Source: Juglans regia
Lineage: Eukaryota > Streptophyta > Magnoliopsida > Fagales > Juglandaceae
DNA: 64,000 nucleotides
Assembly (NCBI RefSeq): GCF_001411555.2
Contig: NC_049912.1
Span: forward strand, 26,979,722 to 27,043,721
Reading direction: 5' to 3'
Below, one piece after another: positions 49,001 through 61,272 of this stretch. The translations under genes and the position numbers were made by a program. Under the pieces are notes generated by a model that saw only the letters and a program-made list of their open reading frames with translations, did not search any database and was not told where the DNA came from. How positions within the stretch are numbered: the first letter of the stretch is position 1; every line of letters begins with the position of its first letter.

Positions 49001-50639
49001 GCCGGATTGCTGGTGGATGCATGGGAGATGTCACGAAGATGTTTTGCTAAGGTGGCATGCATGAGCTTAATCGGGTTTAATAATAATTCATTATCACGTT
49101 TAATTATAATATATAGAAAGATGATAGTTGAAAAAAAAAATGATCTCTTTTCGTAATAACCACGTGTTAAAATATTTTTGATTATGACGTATCGGCGACG
49201 TTTTACGATATTCACACAATGCTAGCTTCCAACCGATCGACTAGTACTACTTCGTTTGTTGTCTAGTTGAATTAATTAAATCATGTCTTCCTTTGTAGCA
49301 AAGAATACCGATTTTTTTTAACTTGGAATTTATCCCTACGGTACGTGAAATTCTCACAAATTAATGAGCTGCAATTCCATAAAAATATATAACAGTTTAT
49401 CTGTCAATCGATAACTTCCATCCAAACAAGTACCAGAAATCATTATGAAATTCCCGAAAGCCAAAAATATTCCGATTTCCCGAATCCCGGGTAGGCTTAT
49501 AAAACTATATTCCTCCATGTTCTGATCTCTGTCTGGTCGACTCGAGCTCTCTACATCAATGTTTCTGTCTCTTTCACGCCCTTGACGCTTTGTTCGCAGC
49601 AGCGTGCGAGGAAAGGGCAAAGCTTGCTTACAATCCCATCTGCGCGCGATAATGCCTTTGTTTTCCCACGTTTTTAACATCAAATCATCCACACCACTAC
49701 CAACTATATATGTAGCAAATTGAAACGACTACAGCCATACAACATCAATGCGTGCATATTCCCAACTTTGTTCTTGGCAGAGACCCCACCTTATCACCTT
49801 GAGATAGATAGATCGATACATAACTTAATTCCCACATACAGATCCCCTTTCATCGGCTTTTTCTCTCGCTAGTTTTCTTCACTGTGTTCATTGCCTCCAT
49901 CGCTGTCCTTTATAAATTTGTATGGTTTCTTCGTGGCCCCCTTTGGTGCGATTTTTTTACAAGAAGTTGTCCCCATGCGCCGCTATTATACCCAATTATA
50001 TGACAAGTAGTGGGATCAACCGATTCTCTTTCCTCTCTTTTGCATCGAATGATTTCACAGGTGAAAAACCTGCCTTATAATCATCACACTCGCTGAATCT
50101 TATTCATCAACTTCTCCACTTTCTAGATGTTTTTTCTTCTTCCTTTTTTGTCTTGCCGAGTGATACCCCGCGTACAACTCTCGGGGTATGAAATATCTGA
50201 TCAAAATGCATTACATATTATATAAACCACAGTTTTATGACATGGCCGGATGATAATGCACTAAATTTCTTTGGCTAGCTAGATCTTGATCGATCTTGGA
50301 TAATGCACAAACGCACGCCCAATAAAGTAATTTGGGTCCTACTTTTGAACAAGCTCATGAAGAGGTCGAAGTTGTTATTAGTTGTGAATGTTATAAGAGG
50401 ATGAAGTTTGTTGGTGAAAAATAATATATAATAATATTCCCAATAATTTGTTGTCATAGGATCTCCTTAGAAAACGTGCAAAAATTTCTTAAAAGAATGT
50501 CAATTAAATAGCAATAATCTTTCCATATTATTTAAGCCAAGTTTATAATGATGCATCATAACTTCTTCGTTTATCGTTTTCTAACATTATTAGCTCACCC
50601 ATACTAATGCTACAAGAATGATTGAGTGCGTTTTCTAAC

Positions 50640-50928
50640 ATTAAGATGAGTTTATATATATTTGGATATTAAGATAAATTTAGTTGTATTTATGAAAAGT
50701 TAAAAAATATTATATGTCTCGCGTGTAAATATGTGTTTAGTTGAAAAAGGTTATGAGTCTTACTTGTAAAGAGTTTTTGAATTGAGATGAGTTTAACAAT
50801 TTGACAGTTGAGTGTTCGAATATTAGATTCAGCTTAAAATTAGACTAAATTCTAAAAATATCTAAAATGAGTTTAAAAAAAATATATTTAGATGTTAAAA
50901 CTTAATTAATCTCAATTCAATTAGTTTT
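50640..50928. repeat. Dispersed repeat C, copy 1
   Basis: It shares phrases such as TAAATATGTGTTTAGTTGAAA, GTTGAAAAAGGTTATGAGTC and GAATTCTAAAAATAT-like runs, in the same order, with 52567-52845. Copy 1 lies about 1.9 kb upstream of copy 2 in the same orientation. Confidence 0.7.
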
Positions 50929-52566
50929 TTTGGATAATGAGATGAGATAAGATGATTTATAAATAATGGTAAAATATTTGAGTATATGTTTTATGGAATT
51001 TTGAAAGAGAATATAGAAAAAATTGAACAAAAATATTATAAAGTTAAAATATTATTTTTATTTTAAAATTTGAAAAAAATTGAATTATTTTTTATATTTT
51101 ATTTAAAATTTTAAAAAAATTATAATAGTTAGATAATGATTAAATAAAAAATTTGAAATAAAAAATTATTTATATTTATATATTTAAATATTAAAATAAA
51201 ACAGAATGATTTGAGGTGATTTTGCTATCGAAACAAGGTCATTGTAGATAAATATTACTTGGAGTACGTGTACTTTACCTACTGCTCACAAAAATAGTGG
51301 ATAAAGTAGGGAATGCTGCTTTTTAAGTAGTGGTTAAAATAGATGATGCACACAGCATGATCAAAATGTGATCCTTATCCAAAGCTTATGGTGAAAGTTA
51401 CAATATCTTCACGATCATCTTCTCTGCTTACTTTGAATGTGATGATGATGACGACTCCTTCTTTTGTTTAATTTGGTTCTGGATCAGATCATTACATTAA
51501 TGAGATTACTAAATTGATATATAGAACGATAGACATAACAAATAGACCTTATAATATTTAAAGTTCTCCAAGTAAATTTTTCAGAAAACATCAAATGCCT
51601 AGAACATCCTTAATAGATTAGATTAGTTAAAAGTTAAATCTATTGAATATTTAGCTATTAGAGAACAAAATATACTCACAATATATTAGCTTTGAAATTT
51701 AGCTGTATTTAAAACTTAGCTACAAAAGTTTTTTCCAAATTTAAGAGTTCTTGTTGATACATCAAATATATTTTTTTATCAATTATTTCTCTCTCCATTT
51801 TTTTCTATCAACGTCCATCTTCATGTGCTGGCTGGGTTCATGCACTGGGGGGCTGGATGGTTGGGTCAATCCAGGTTTGATGGTTGGGCTAGCAGGTAGA
51901 ATATAATTTTTTTTAACACATAATTTAATTAGAATATCATTACTAATTAACATATAATTGGTAAAATAGTAAAATATAATATAATAAATTAAATTAATAA
52001 TTAAAAATTTTTAATGTTTTTTAATTATTAATTACTTATTACTATATAATAAATAAATAGATAATCCAACGTGAAGATTTGATGTGAATTGATAAAATTA
52101 AATTCATCTTATATTATTTGATTGTTATATAATAAAAAAATATATATTCCAATATGGAGATTTATGTGAATGAAATAGCCAAAAATTAAATTTTGTTTAT
52201 ATTCATCAAAAGTATCATTTAGCTCTACTTAATCCATTGAGGATGTCACTCTAGAGCCTAGAGTTCAGCCTAGATTTATAGGGAATTTGTATCCCCTTTC
52301 GCAACCTAAGATGGCTGCAATTTGTTGAAAATAAAATCACATATAATTAAACAAATGTTGGAGGGATGTGCGCGGGAATATCTACTCGATCGATCTTCAA
52401 CTCCTGCACTTTTTTCATCCTCAGCAACCCATGATATCCTATGGGGAAAAAAGTGAGTTCTCTACTTTTAAGATCTCGTTTGAATGTTGAGTTGAGTTGA
52501 AATAAGTTAACTTCTTTATAAATAGTAACGAGTTAAGATGACTGAGTGAGTTTTGTAAGGTCCACC

Positions 52567-52845
52567 TAATATGAGTTTATATGTATTTGAATGTTAAGAT
52601 AAGTTTAGTTGTATTTATGAGAAGTTGAAAAAAGTTGTGGATCTCGCGTGTAAATATGTATTGAGTTGAAAAAGGTTATGAGTCTCACGTGTAAAAAGGT
52701 TTTAAGTTGAGGTGAGTTTAATAATTTAAGAGTTGAGTGTTCGGATTTTAAATTCAACTTAAAATTAGACTGAATTCTAAAAATATTTAAGATGAGTTTA
52801 AAAAATGTTTTTAGATATTAAGACTTAATTGATCTCAGATCAATT
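52567..52845. repeat. Dispersed repeat C, copy 2
   Basis: Same orientation and order of motifs as copy 1 (GTTTAGTTGTATTTATGA, GTTGAAAAAGGTTATGAGTC, GAGTTGAGTGTTCG). It may extend leftwards into AATGTTGAGTTGAGTTGAA at 52476, a typical end of the same MITE superfamily. Confidence 0.7.
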
Positions 52846-55649
52846 AGTTCGATCGAGGACCCGATCCGGCCGCCTAAAGGAAAAGTTTCCTCGAAATGAG
52901 GTTGATGATCACTTGAGTTGATCCTACATTAGTCTTTTGTGATGAAAACAATTTATTTCTTTTGTTTTGAAACAATTACAAGGTCACGATCACGATTTGC
53001 CCACATATGAAGTAAAGAGCAGTCGGGCTTTCACTTATGGGATTGGCTAATAACTAAATAGAATGGATGGGCCCGATTTATAACATAAAGAGCCCATAGA
53101 AAGACATGGGCCTGGATTCTCTCCGATTGCTGTGCAGAAGTTTCTTCGACGCATGGGATGTGTTTAAAATATGGATCCGGATGTGTGAATCAATTAAAAC
53201 ATGCTGTGGGGCAGGTGCATCAAATTAAAGAGAACTGTGGGCCTTTGAGCATTTCCTCCACGGCATGTATGTCCGATGTCCAGGCTGGATAACTAATTAC
53301 ATTACCTACTACATTAACAATAGGAAAATAAACATAAATTAATACTAAGATTCGTATACACCCGATTAATTATGTGACAATTTTAATGTTACTTTGCCCT
53401 AAAGTCAGGTCATCGAAATTTCCATGTGCCGTGCAGCGGCTATCTTATGTGGGCGACACTGTCCCATCTTCCCGGTACGAAGGGTCAGCCCCTAGACCAC
53501 CAATCTGTCTTAAAAGATTGAAGAATGATTACGCCGTACGTTTTATTTATTTTTTAATTGGCGTGATAAATAATTTTTAAATATATATAATTATTGTATT
53601 TATGGGTTGGAGAGAGGATCTCTAGGCGTTTGGTGCAGGTTAGATCTCAGTGTCCTCTGGATGGATAATATACTTTTACAGTTGTCTCCTGCCCACGTGC
53701 GGTCCCACCCACTCTATATTAGGTCTTCTTTGTTTTCTACATCGGCAAGCCTTGGGTTGTTATTCTCTACATCTTGCACTATTGCAGTAATTAAACACCA
53801 GAAACTTCTGCTCAATGAATCAGTGACACGTTTATTCAATGAAAATAAAATGCTGATTACGGCTAGATTAATTATATAAAAAATAAAATAAAAACCTAAA
53901 TTTTTCATACTGCTAAACAGTCCTAAACTTACTATCAATAGGTTTTCTTATTTTGATTTTCTTTTCTTTATTTATATTATTTCTTTTAAGTAGGTTTTTT
54001 CTCTAGCATATATTTTGTTTAAGTAATAAAATAAAATAAAAAATATGATACCATAAATTTAGGATGTATTTCTCTTAATAAAAAGTAAAATCTATTTGAA
54101 AAAAAAAATTAGATTTTTTTATAGATAAATTCTACTTATTTCAAAAATTCTGTATAAAATTTTTATAATTTAAAATGAGTAGTGTTATATGTACTTACAC
54201 TTATAATTTTATTTATAAGACTCATTTTATTAGTTTTTTTTTTAAATTTAAATTTAAATTTAAAATTTAAAATTTTATGATTTTTAACATATTATTAAAT
54301 CGGAAAAGTAAATTTTTTATAAGATTTTTTTAAATATGTTTTTCATTTTTCATTTAAAATTGCACCAATAACTTTACAAGAAATGAGGTCAACTGATGCA
54401 GCTGCATATTAATTACCCACGAACGTAATACAATAACTGCTTGAGTAGACTACAGAGGATCGGGGCCTAAGGCATACGTTAGTGTCGGTTACTCTTGTGT
54501 TAAAGCCATTCAGTCAACGGAGTTTTTACGAGTCTGTGGTTACTCGTCAATTCATCGGCGAGTTTTCGGAAATGTTGGGGGGACCCAAGCAAAATGTCGC
54601 TGTCTTTGCCAGCTCTTCGCAACTTGTGCCAACCTTATTTTCCCAAAAAACCAGCCCTTGGTTACAATCCCGTGAACTTCTTTTCCCGATTTAGCCTTTT
54701 TAATCTATTGGGTACTTTGAATTGTCTAATACGATGAGTGATAAGAAAATCTGCTATTTTTTTTATTTTATCTAATTTCGGATTTATTATGAGAAATTAC
54801 TGTTCATTTTCACAATTCACGCTTATAATTTTTTTATAAGATATGTGAGAGCATTTTTTATATAATTTAGAATAATAAATATTGACGGATGATAAAGAAT
54901 TTTTATTCGAATTTATATATAACTCACTACCCATATAGAAAGAGGATGCAAACTTGTTTATAAAAAGTGGATCTTAAAAAAAAGATTAAATTTTTTTTCT
55001 GCAAATCTCACTTTTTTCAAAGAGTTTCATCAAGTTTGAACATCTTAAATCTGTATGAATTATTATTTTTATGATTAAATTCAAAATGAAGAATGATCAT
55101 CCATTATACCATGTGTTGGTAATACGAGATTATCTAATAATCAGCATGCATGTATCCATGCTCGCATAATTAATGTCTGAACGAAATAATGGAATAGCTT
55201 GAATGTGAATTCTGTAGAAGAATTGAGAAAGGGATGATTTGGTAAAACAAGAAAATTAAAGAAGGGTGCTGCAATTATCTGGCAGGTGGGTGGCTCTGTG
55301 CCTCCCTTCCCTTTTCTCTGGTCACAGCAGGTCGCTTTCTCTTTTTGTTGTATTGCGTAACAAGCAGTTTACCCAGATCACACCCTCTGCTGCCAAACAA
55401 AACCAGAACAAGACAAAAGCAATGCTCTGTTTTCAGTCCTCTCATTCCTTCCTTAATTCCTTTCTCTGTCTTTCAAATCCAGCTCTTCCTCCTCCCCATT
55501 CAGCTATCGTCTTTTCCTTCAAAAATTAGGTTTTTTTCCCTCTCTCTTTGACCTTGTTCTTTCTATTTTTCTCTAAATTCAGTCCAACTTCATTCATTAA
55601 ATTCACATTTCTATCACTGTTTTTCAGCTTAAGTTTTGGCTGCTGAACC

Positions 55650-58600
55650 ATGAGTTTTGTACGGGCATCTCTTTTATTTCATTTCATTCGTTGTCGTCTT
55701 CTGCTGCTGCTTCTTCTGCTTCTCGTTCAAAGTCACTCTCTTTTTTCGTACTCAACCCCTATGATATGTACTGACACGACGCGCCTCTGCACGTCTTTTT
55801 TGGCCTTCAAGCCTCAACCGAACCAGACCCTGAACCTGATCCAGTCCATGTTCGATGTCCTCGCCAATGACGTAACCGTCGAAGAGAGCAGCAACGGCCT
55901 TAACTACCTTTTCATTAGGAAGAATTGCTCGTGCTTGCACACCACAATGCAGTACGCGACAGACACCACGTTCACGGTGCGATCCAACGAGGGCTTCGTG
56001 AACGACTTGGCGTTTCGCGCATACGATGGGCTGGCTTTCTTGTTACCCAATACGTCAAGGGTGGCCAGGGTCGGAGCTGTCGTTTCGTTGAGGCTCTTCT
56101 GCGGGTGCTCCAGTGGATTGTGGAATTACTTGATGAGCTATGTGATGAAAGATGGGGATAGTGTGCAGTCGTTGGCGAGCAGGTTTGGGGTGAGCATGGA
56201 TAGCATTGAGCAAGTGAATGGGATTGACGATCCAGATAATATCACCGTGGGTGCTCTCTATTATATTCCTTTGAATTCAGGTTAGTCTGTTGCTTTCCTT
56301 TTATCATGTGTTGCATTTGAAATTTTTTTTTTTTTTTTTTGGATTCGGGCTTATATTTGCCGATCAAGTATTTGGGTTCATCGGGGTCAAATTGCAGCGT
56401 TCATATCCTGTTTTGCATGAACAATTTTAGGTAATGCCATTTTAAATTAACGAGCCAATAACTGAATTTTGGGTTGTGATTCAATTTGTTGAGAGATCAC
56501 ATTATTTACAAGTTGCTGGACACACCTTGATTTATTTATGATAGTTCTTTTTAAACATCAAATTTATTCATTTTCTTATAAATATTGGAGTTCCAAACTA
56601 GATTTGATATCCCATGATTGTTATAATAATATGATTAATGTTGACCTTTTCCTATACAATTTTCAGTTCCTGGTGAACCATATCCCCTGGAGAGTGATAT
56701 TCCTCCCACTCCCGCTCCATCTGTTAACAATTTCACAGGTATGGATTGAAGTCTCCTGATCAAAGAAATTCAAACGATTCTACAAGAACTGTAAAAAGCA
56801 TTTGTTCTATGAATAATGCTAGTATGCCCTCTCATTTTACCTCTTCATTTTGACTGCTCATGTATTTAATTTTTTTTAATTTTTATTTTTATTTATTGAT
56901 TAAGGAAGTGACTATTAGTGTATTGATTTTTATTTTTTATTTTTTAAAAATATTTAAAGATGTTAAAAAAATGTGAAAATGAAAAATGAAAAAAAATAAA
57001 AAAGAGGAGTTTTGCCTAGGCAGCACGCCCAGCGGTCACTTCTGGACGGCAATCTAGCATCACTCTTGTTCTATATCTTCACGAACACAAAAACATTTAA
57101 TTGCATCAACTATAATAAATAGTATTTTATGGTATCCGCTAAATTCAATCAAGTTATAGCTGGAAATTCTAAAGGATGTAAAACCGTTTCAGTCTAAATG
57201 TAAATGGAAAATAATACACTGAGATGTGCCAAAGAAATTTACGTTCAAGTATGCATTGCATATGTTTAAATTAAATAAAGTTGCTTGCCCTGCTAACTGT
57301 TTAGCAATGAGGTGAAGTTGTTCGTGCAAGATTGCATCTGTACTCAGTTTTGATGTTTCAATTACGGCAGAGAGCATCATGTTATTGATACTCAACAAAG
57401 GCATTCCCTTCTGAGATTGTGGTTAGAAGTTACTTAGTTGTGTGATTCTTAATTTCCTATTTTGATCTACTTCATTTTTTCCAGCTTGTTTTTATCTATT
57501 CCTGCGGTTCTTCCAATCATGCTCAACCTAGGTGCTATGCTGTTGCAGTTATTTCTTATAAGAAACATAATGAATTTGTATATGATTTTTTCGCAGGTAA
57601 TCAAGAGAATCGTAAGGCTCATCTGCCTTATAAATGGATTTTTGGAGGTTCACTGATTGGTCTTGCATTGATTATATTATTAAGCATACTTGTTTGTGTT
57701 TCCTTGAGGTCATCAAACTGCTTTACTGAAGCCCAAAGGAGTCACACAAAAGATCATGATGAAAAAGTTTCTCATAAGTTTCAGATCCTTCGAAAGCCCA
57801 GTTTCTGTTTTGCTTCAGGAAGGTATGTCTGCTGCAAGTCTAAGGATCTGAAGCAAACCAATGGGGAATCTAGCAACCATCAGATTACTGTTCCAAAAGG
57901 TATTGTGTCCAAAAACACTTTAGACCCAAAGTTGTATCAGTTTCCGAGATTTGAGTTAGAATTAACACTAAATGTTTGTACTGTGGACTCTACAGAGATA
58001 AATACATTCCATTGATTAGCATAATGAGGGAAGTATAGACCTGCTCCATAGGGTTTGTAAGAATGATGTAAGGAAACTAATTGCAAAAGCATCAATAGGG
58101 CATAGCCAAAGTCTGGTAGATTTGACTTTCTTATTTTTTGTATGTTTGCTTCTGTTGCTTAGGAATTAGGAGTGAAAATGACTATAAGCCATTTTCTTCT
58201 TATGACATGGATAATGCGTAATTGTAAATTATTGAGGATAATGATTAAGTTTAACCATAAACTTATAGCAATTGGGAAGCCTTAAGCTGCTTCTATGAAT
58301 ATGGTAATTTCCTTATCATGCTTGGACTGTCTGACTGGTATTCTTATTTTATTTCTTTCAGCTCTAGGGACTGATGTGTTTGATATGGATAAGCCTGTGG
58401 TATTCACTTACGATGAAATTTTTTCTGCCACTGATGGGTTCTCTGAGTCAAGTCTTCTTGGACATGGAATATATGGCTCCATGTATCATGCCCTCATTCG
58501 CGAGCAGGTTAGCAGCTGTGTACTTTTATTATGATAACTTGGAATTCCTGATCTAAAGTAAGCTTCCACAATGAACAATCAGTAATAGATGATAATATTT

Positions 58601-61272
58601 CCAGGAAGTTGCGATTAAAAGAATGGCTGCCACAAAAACTAAAGAATTTATGGCGGAGATGAAAGTCTTGTGCAAGGTTCATCACACAAATCTGGTAAAT
58701 CTCTTTGTAGATTGAATAATGACTGCCAGTCTTTTAACTTTGGAATTTGTAGCTTTCAGCAATTTAGAGCTTTGACTCTGGCTTTGGATTAATTTTTTCA
58801 AGGTAGAATTGATTGGCTATGCTGCTACTGATGATGAGCTCTTCCTTATATATGAATATGCCCAGAAGGGTTCCCTTGGAAGCCATTTACATGATCCTCA
58901 TGTCAAGGGTACGCTTACATGTTAATGCTTTGCCTAGAATATATTTTATTGTACATTTGTAAAATTTATTTGTTCTGATTTTACTAATTTTAAAGGTTTA
59001 TCTTTCTAAAATTTGATGAAGTTATTCCTTTTAAATATTTGGATCTTTATTAATCAGAAGGATTTTGTTTATTGTGACTATGATGTATAGAACTTTAAAA
59101 TAAGACACTAACATAAGTAGCCTTCTAATGGTCTTCACAATTTCTGTCACTCAACTTCCTGGTCTTCACACACCCTATCAGTAAACCTGGCATTTTTAAA
59201 TGGTCAAGGCATGGGTATTGGTGTTTGGACCTCCAAATCTGCAATATGATGGCATGATGCCTTGTATGAATGAGATATGTATGGCTCTATTCTATTAAAA
59301 TCTGGGAATGATTTAATTTGGTTGTAGATCACACATCACTTTCTTGGATCATGAGGGTTCAGATTGCCCTCGATGCTGCTAGAGGTCTTGAATACATCCA
59401 TGAGCACACTAAAACTCATTATGTACATCGTGATATCAAGACAAGCAACATCTTACTTGATGGTTCCTTCAGAGCAAAGGTTCGAACAATTACACCTTGT
59501 TGTCATCACATGTATAATCCTTATAATCCTTCTGTGCATGTAGTCCATCCCGCTAAATATGTACTACCCTATAGATTTCAGATTTTGGTTTGGCAAAACT
59601 GGTTGGAAAAACAGGTGAGGGAGAACCTACAGCGACCAAAGTTGTCAGTACATATGGTTATCTGGCTCCAGAGTAAGCAGCTACTCACAGTTGACTACTG
59701 TGGTCCTTGACAAGTATTTATCTAGCTCAATTGTTTTCCTGTTTCAATGCAGATACTTGAGTAATGGTCTTGCCACCACCAAAAGCGATGTCTATGCATT
59801 TGGTGTTGTTATTTTTGAAATTATATCAGGGAAGGAGGCAATTATACGAACAGAAGGTTTGATGATGAAAAATCCAGAAAGACGCTCACTGGTATCAGTT
59901 GTAAGTTCTGCCAATGAGACAACATCTTTCTGATAGAATCGTGAATATTTTTTTCCCTTGTAAAATTAGTGTCACGCTCACATGGTTTGATCTGCTCATT
60001 ACTAAATTTGGAATCATTCAATGCCTAGCTCTCTAGATCAAAAATCCCAATGTCACTACGGTTTGCCAAGGTTCCTAATTTTGTAAGACCAATTGAGACA
60101 GGTGATTGTGAAGCTTCCAGAAAAAATAAATTCCCCAATCCGAACATTCTTGTTCCAGGTACCTTTGGAACGTGAAAAGATTAATTTCTTAAAGACACCT
60201 AAATTCCAATCTGAGGGCTTAAATATGGTGTTGGCGAGGAATTACACGATAAATTTGGGTAGTCATTCATGCATATTTGTGGTATGCTTAACTTTGATTC
60301 ACACACTATAAAGTTTAAGATTTGTGAATGATTCAATTTTTCCTTCGATTTTCTTGTACAACATTGCTCTCCACGTATTTTTTGTCAAAAGTTGCAGTAC
60401 CATAGATTGTGTTTTTAACCTTTTATGTTGGAACTGTTTCCTTGCGCAAGCATGCATGTTAGATGCTGCTTTTCTAATACTTCCATGCAATTGCAGATGT
60501 TAGCAGTTCTAAGGAACTCACCCGATTCCATGAGTATGTCAAGCATGAAGGATTACATTGATCCAAACATGATGGATCTGTATCCCCATGATTGTGTATT
60601 CAAGGTAACATATAGTCATCTTTTGACTCTGTTTGTGTATGTTCATTAGACATAGCTGCTTTTTGTTTTTGTTTCAAAAGTAGTTTGGCAATAAGAATCT
60701 AAAGTTGTCCAGCCTTCCTATACAAATACAAGATTGACACATTGATCTGTACAAGAAAGATTGCTCTCATTCTCTTTATGGACGGCAGCAAGTGGAAGCA
60801 TAATCCAGGGATACATTGATCTGTACTAAGATCTACTTCAATTCTTTGGAGTGTGATATCTGGTGTAATGTTCTTCCACCAAAGAAAGAGACCCCCATCC
60901 TATTTCCCCCGTTAAATGGTGATTTAAAATATCTTCTATAGCTTGGGAAATCTTGGTGTGGATGATTTATATAACCAGCTTGCTGTCAAGGAAATCTTAT
61001 TATTTTCTGTGATAGAAAATGAGCACTTTTACTGATTTTTGAACTGCACGGGAAGTATGCTATGGTGATTTACCTCTTCATTTCTGTTTGTGCTTCTCTC
61101 TGTATAGATGGCCATGCTGGCGAAGCATTGTGTGGATGAGGATCCCATCCTACGTCCTGACATGAAGCAAGTTGTGATTTCCCTGTCTCAGATTCTCCTG
61201 TCCTCTGTGGAGTGGGAAGCAACTCTTGCAGGGAACAGCCAAGTGTTCAGTGGCCTTGTCCAAGGAAGGTAG
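55650..61272 (+). CDS. LYK3: LysM receptor-like kinase, LYK3 type (11 exons)
   Basis: Exons: 55650-56280, 56667-56738, 57597-57899, 58362-58507, 58605-58694, 58803-58908, 59328-59479, 59575-59672, 59753-59900, 60497-60604, 61108-61272; 672 residues, against about 651 in AtLYK3 (AT1G51940). A Leu-rich signal peptide (about 1-35) leads to an ectodomain with [13 protein letters not shown] and [10 protein letters not shown], and a LysM unit [20 protein letters not shown]. The membrane segment is about 249-272. The kinase has the glycine loop [13 protein letters not shown] with K389, HRD with D485 and DFG with D503, so it looks catalytically competent. The C-terminus [13 protein letters not shown] is identical to the LYK3 tail as I recall it. 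LYK3 acts at the plasma membrane in perception or cross-talk of chitin- and Nod-factor-like glycans and in restraint of immunity; exact ligand unknown. Intron 2 carries a MITE. Confidence 0.95.
56816..57063. repeat. MITE-like element in LYK3 intron 2
   Basis: AATGCTAGTATGCC on the left faces GGCAATCTAGCATCA on the right, an imperfect inverted repeat of about 14 bp. The T/A-rich core resembles those near 1966-2110 and 17610-17710. Confidence 0.55.

Larger units (their letters stand above)
46001..55649. other. Gene-poor, AT-rich intergenic region upstream of the LysM kinase
   Basis: Nearly 10 kb without a convincing gene. It contains AT palindromes near 48150-48330, (AT)n and (GT)n tracts near 48779-48818, a small hairpin near 50162-50187 (ATACCCCG facing CGGGGTAT), two copies of a dispersed repeat near 50640-50928 and 52567-52845, and a TGAGATGA-type MITE near 50925-51230. 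Short open frames at 49354-49692, 53374-53580 and 54482-54694 show no recognisable motif. The last 400 bases, pyrimidine-rich, are probably the 5' UTR of the LysM kinase gene. Confidence 0.5.

Noticed and set aside
49354..49692. 112-residue minus-strand frame
   Set aside because: No recognisable motif, no splice or promoter support; probably chance.
54482..54694. 70-residue plus-strand frame
   Set aside because: No known motif and too short to support alone.
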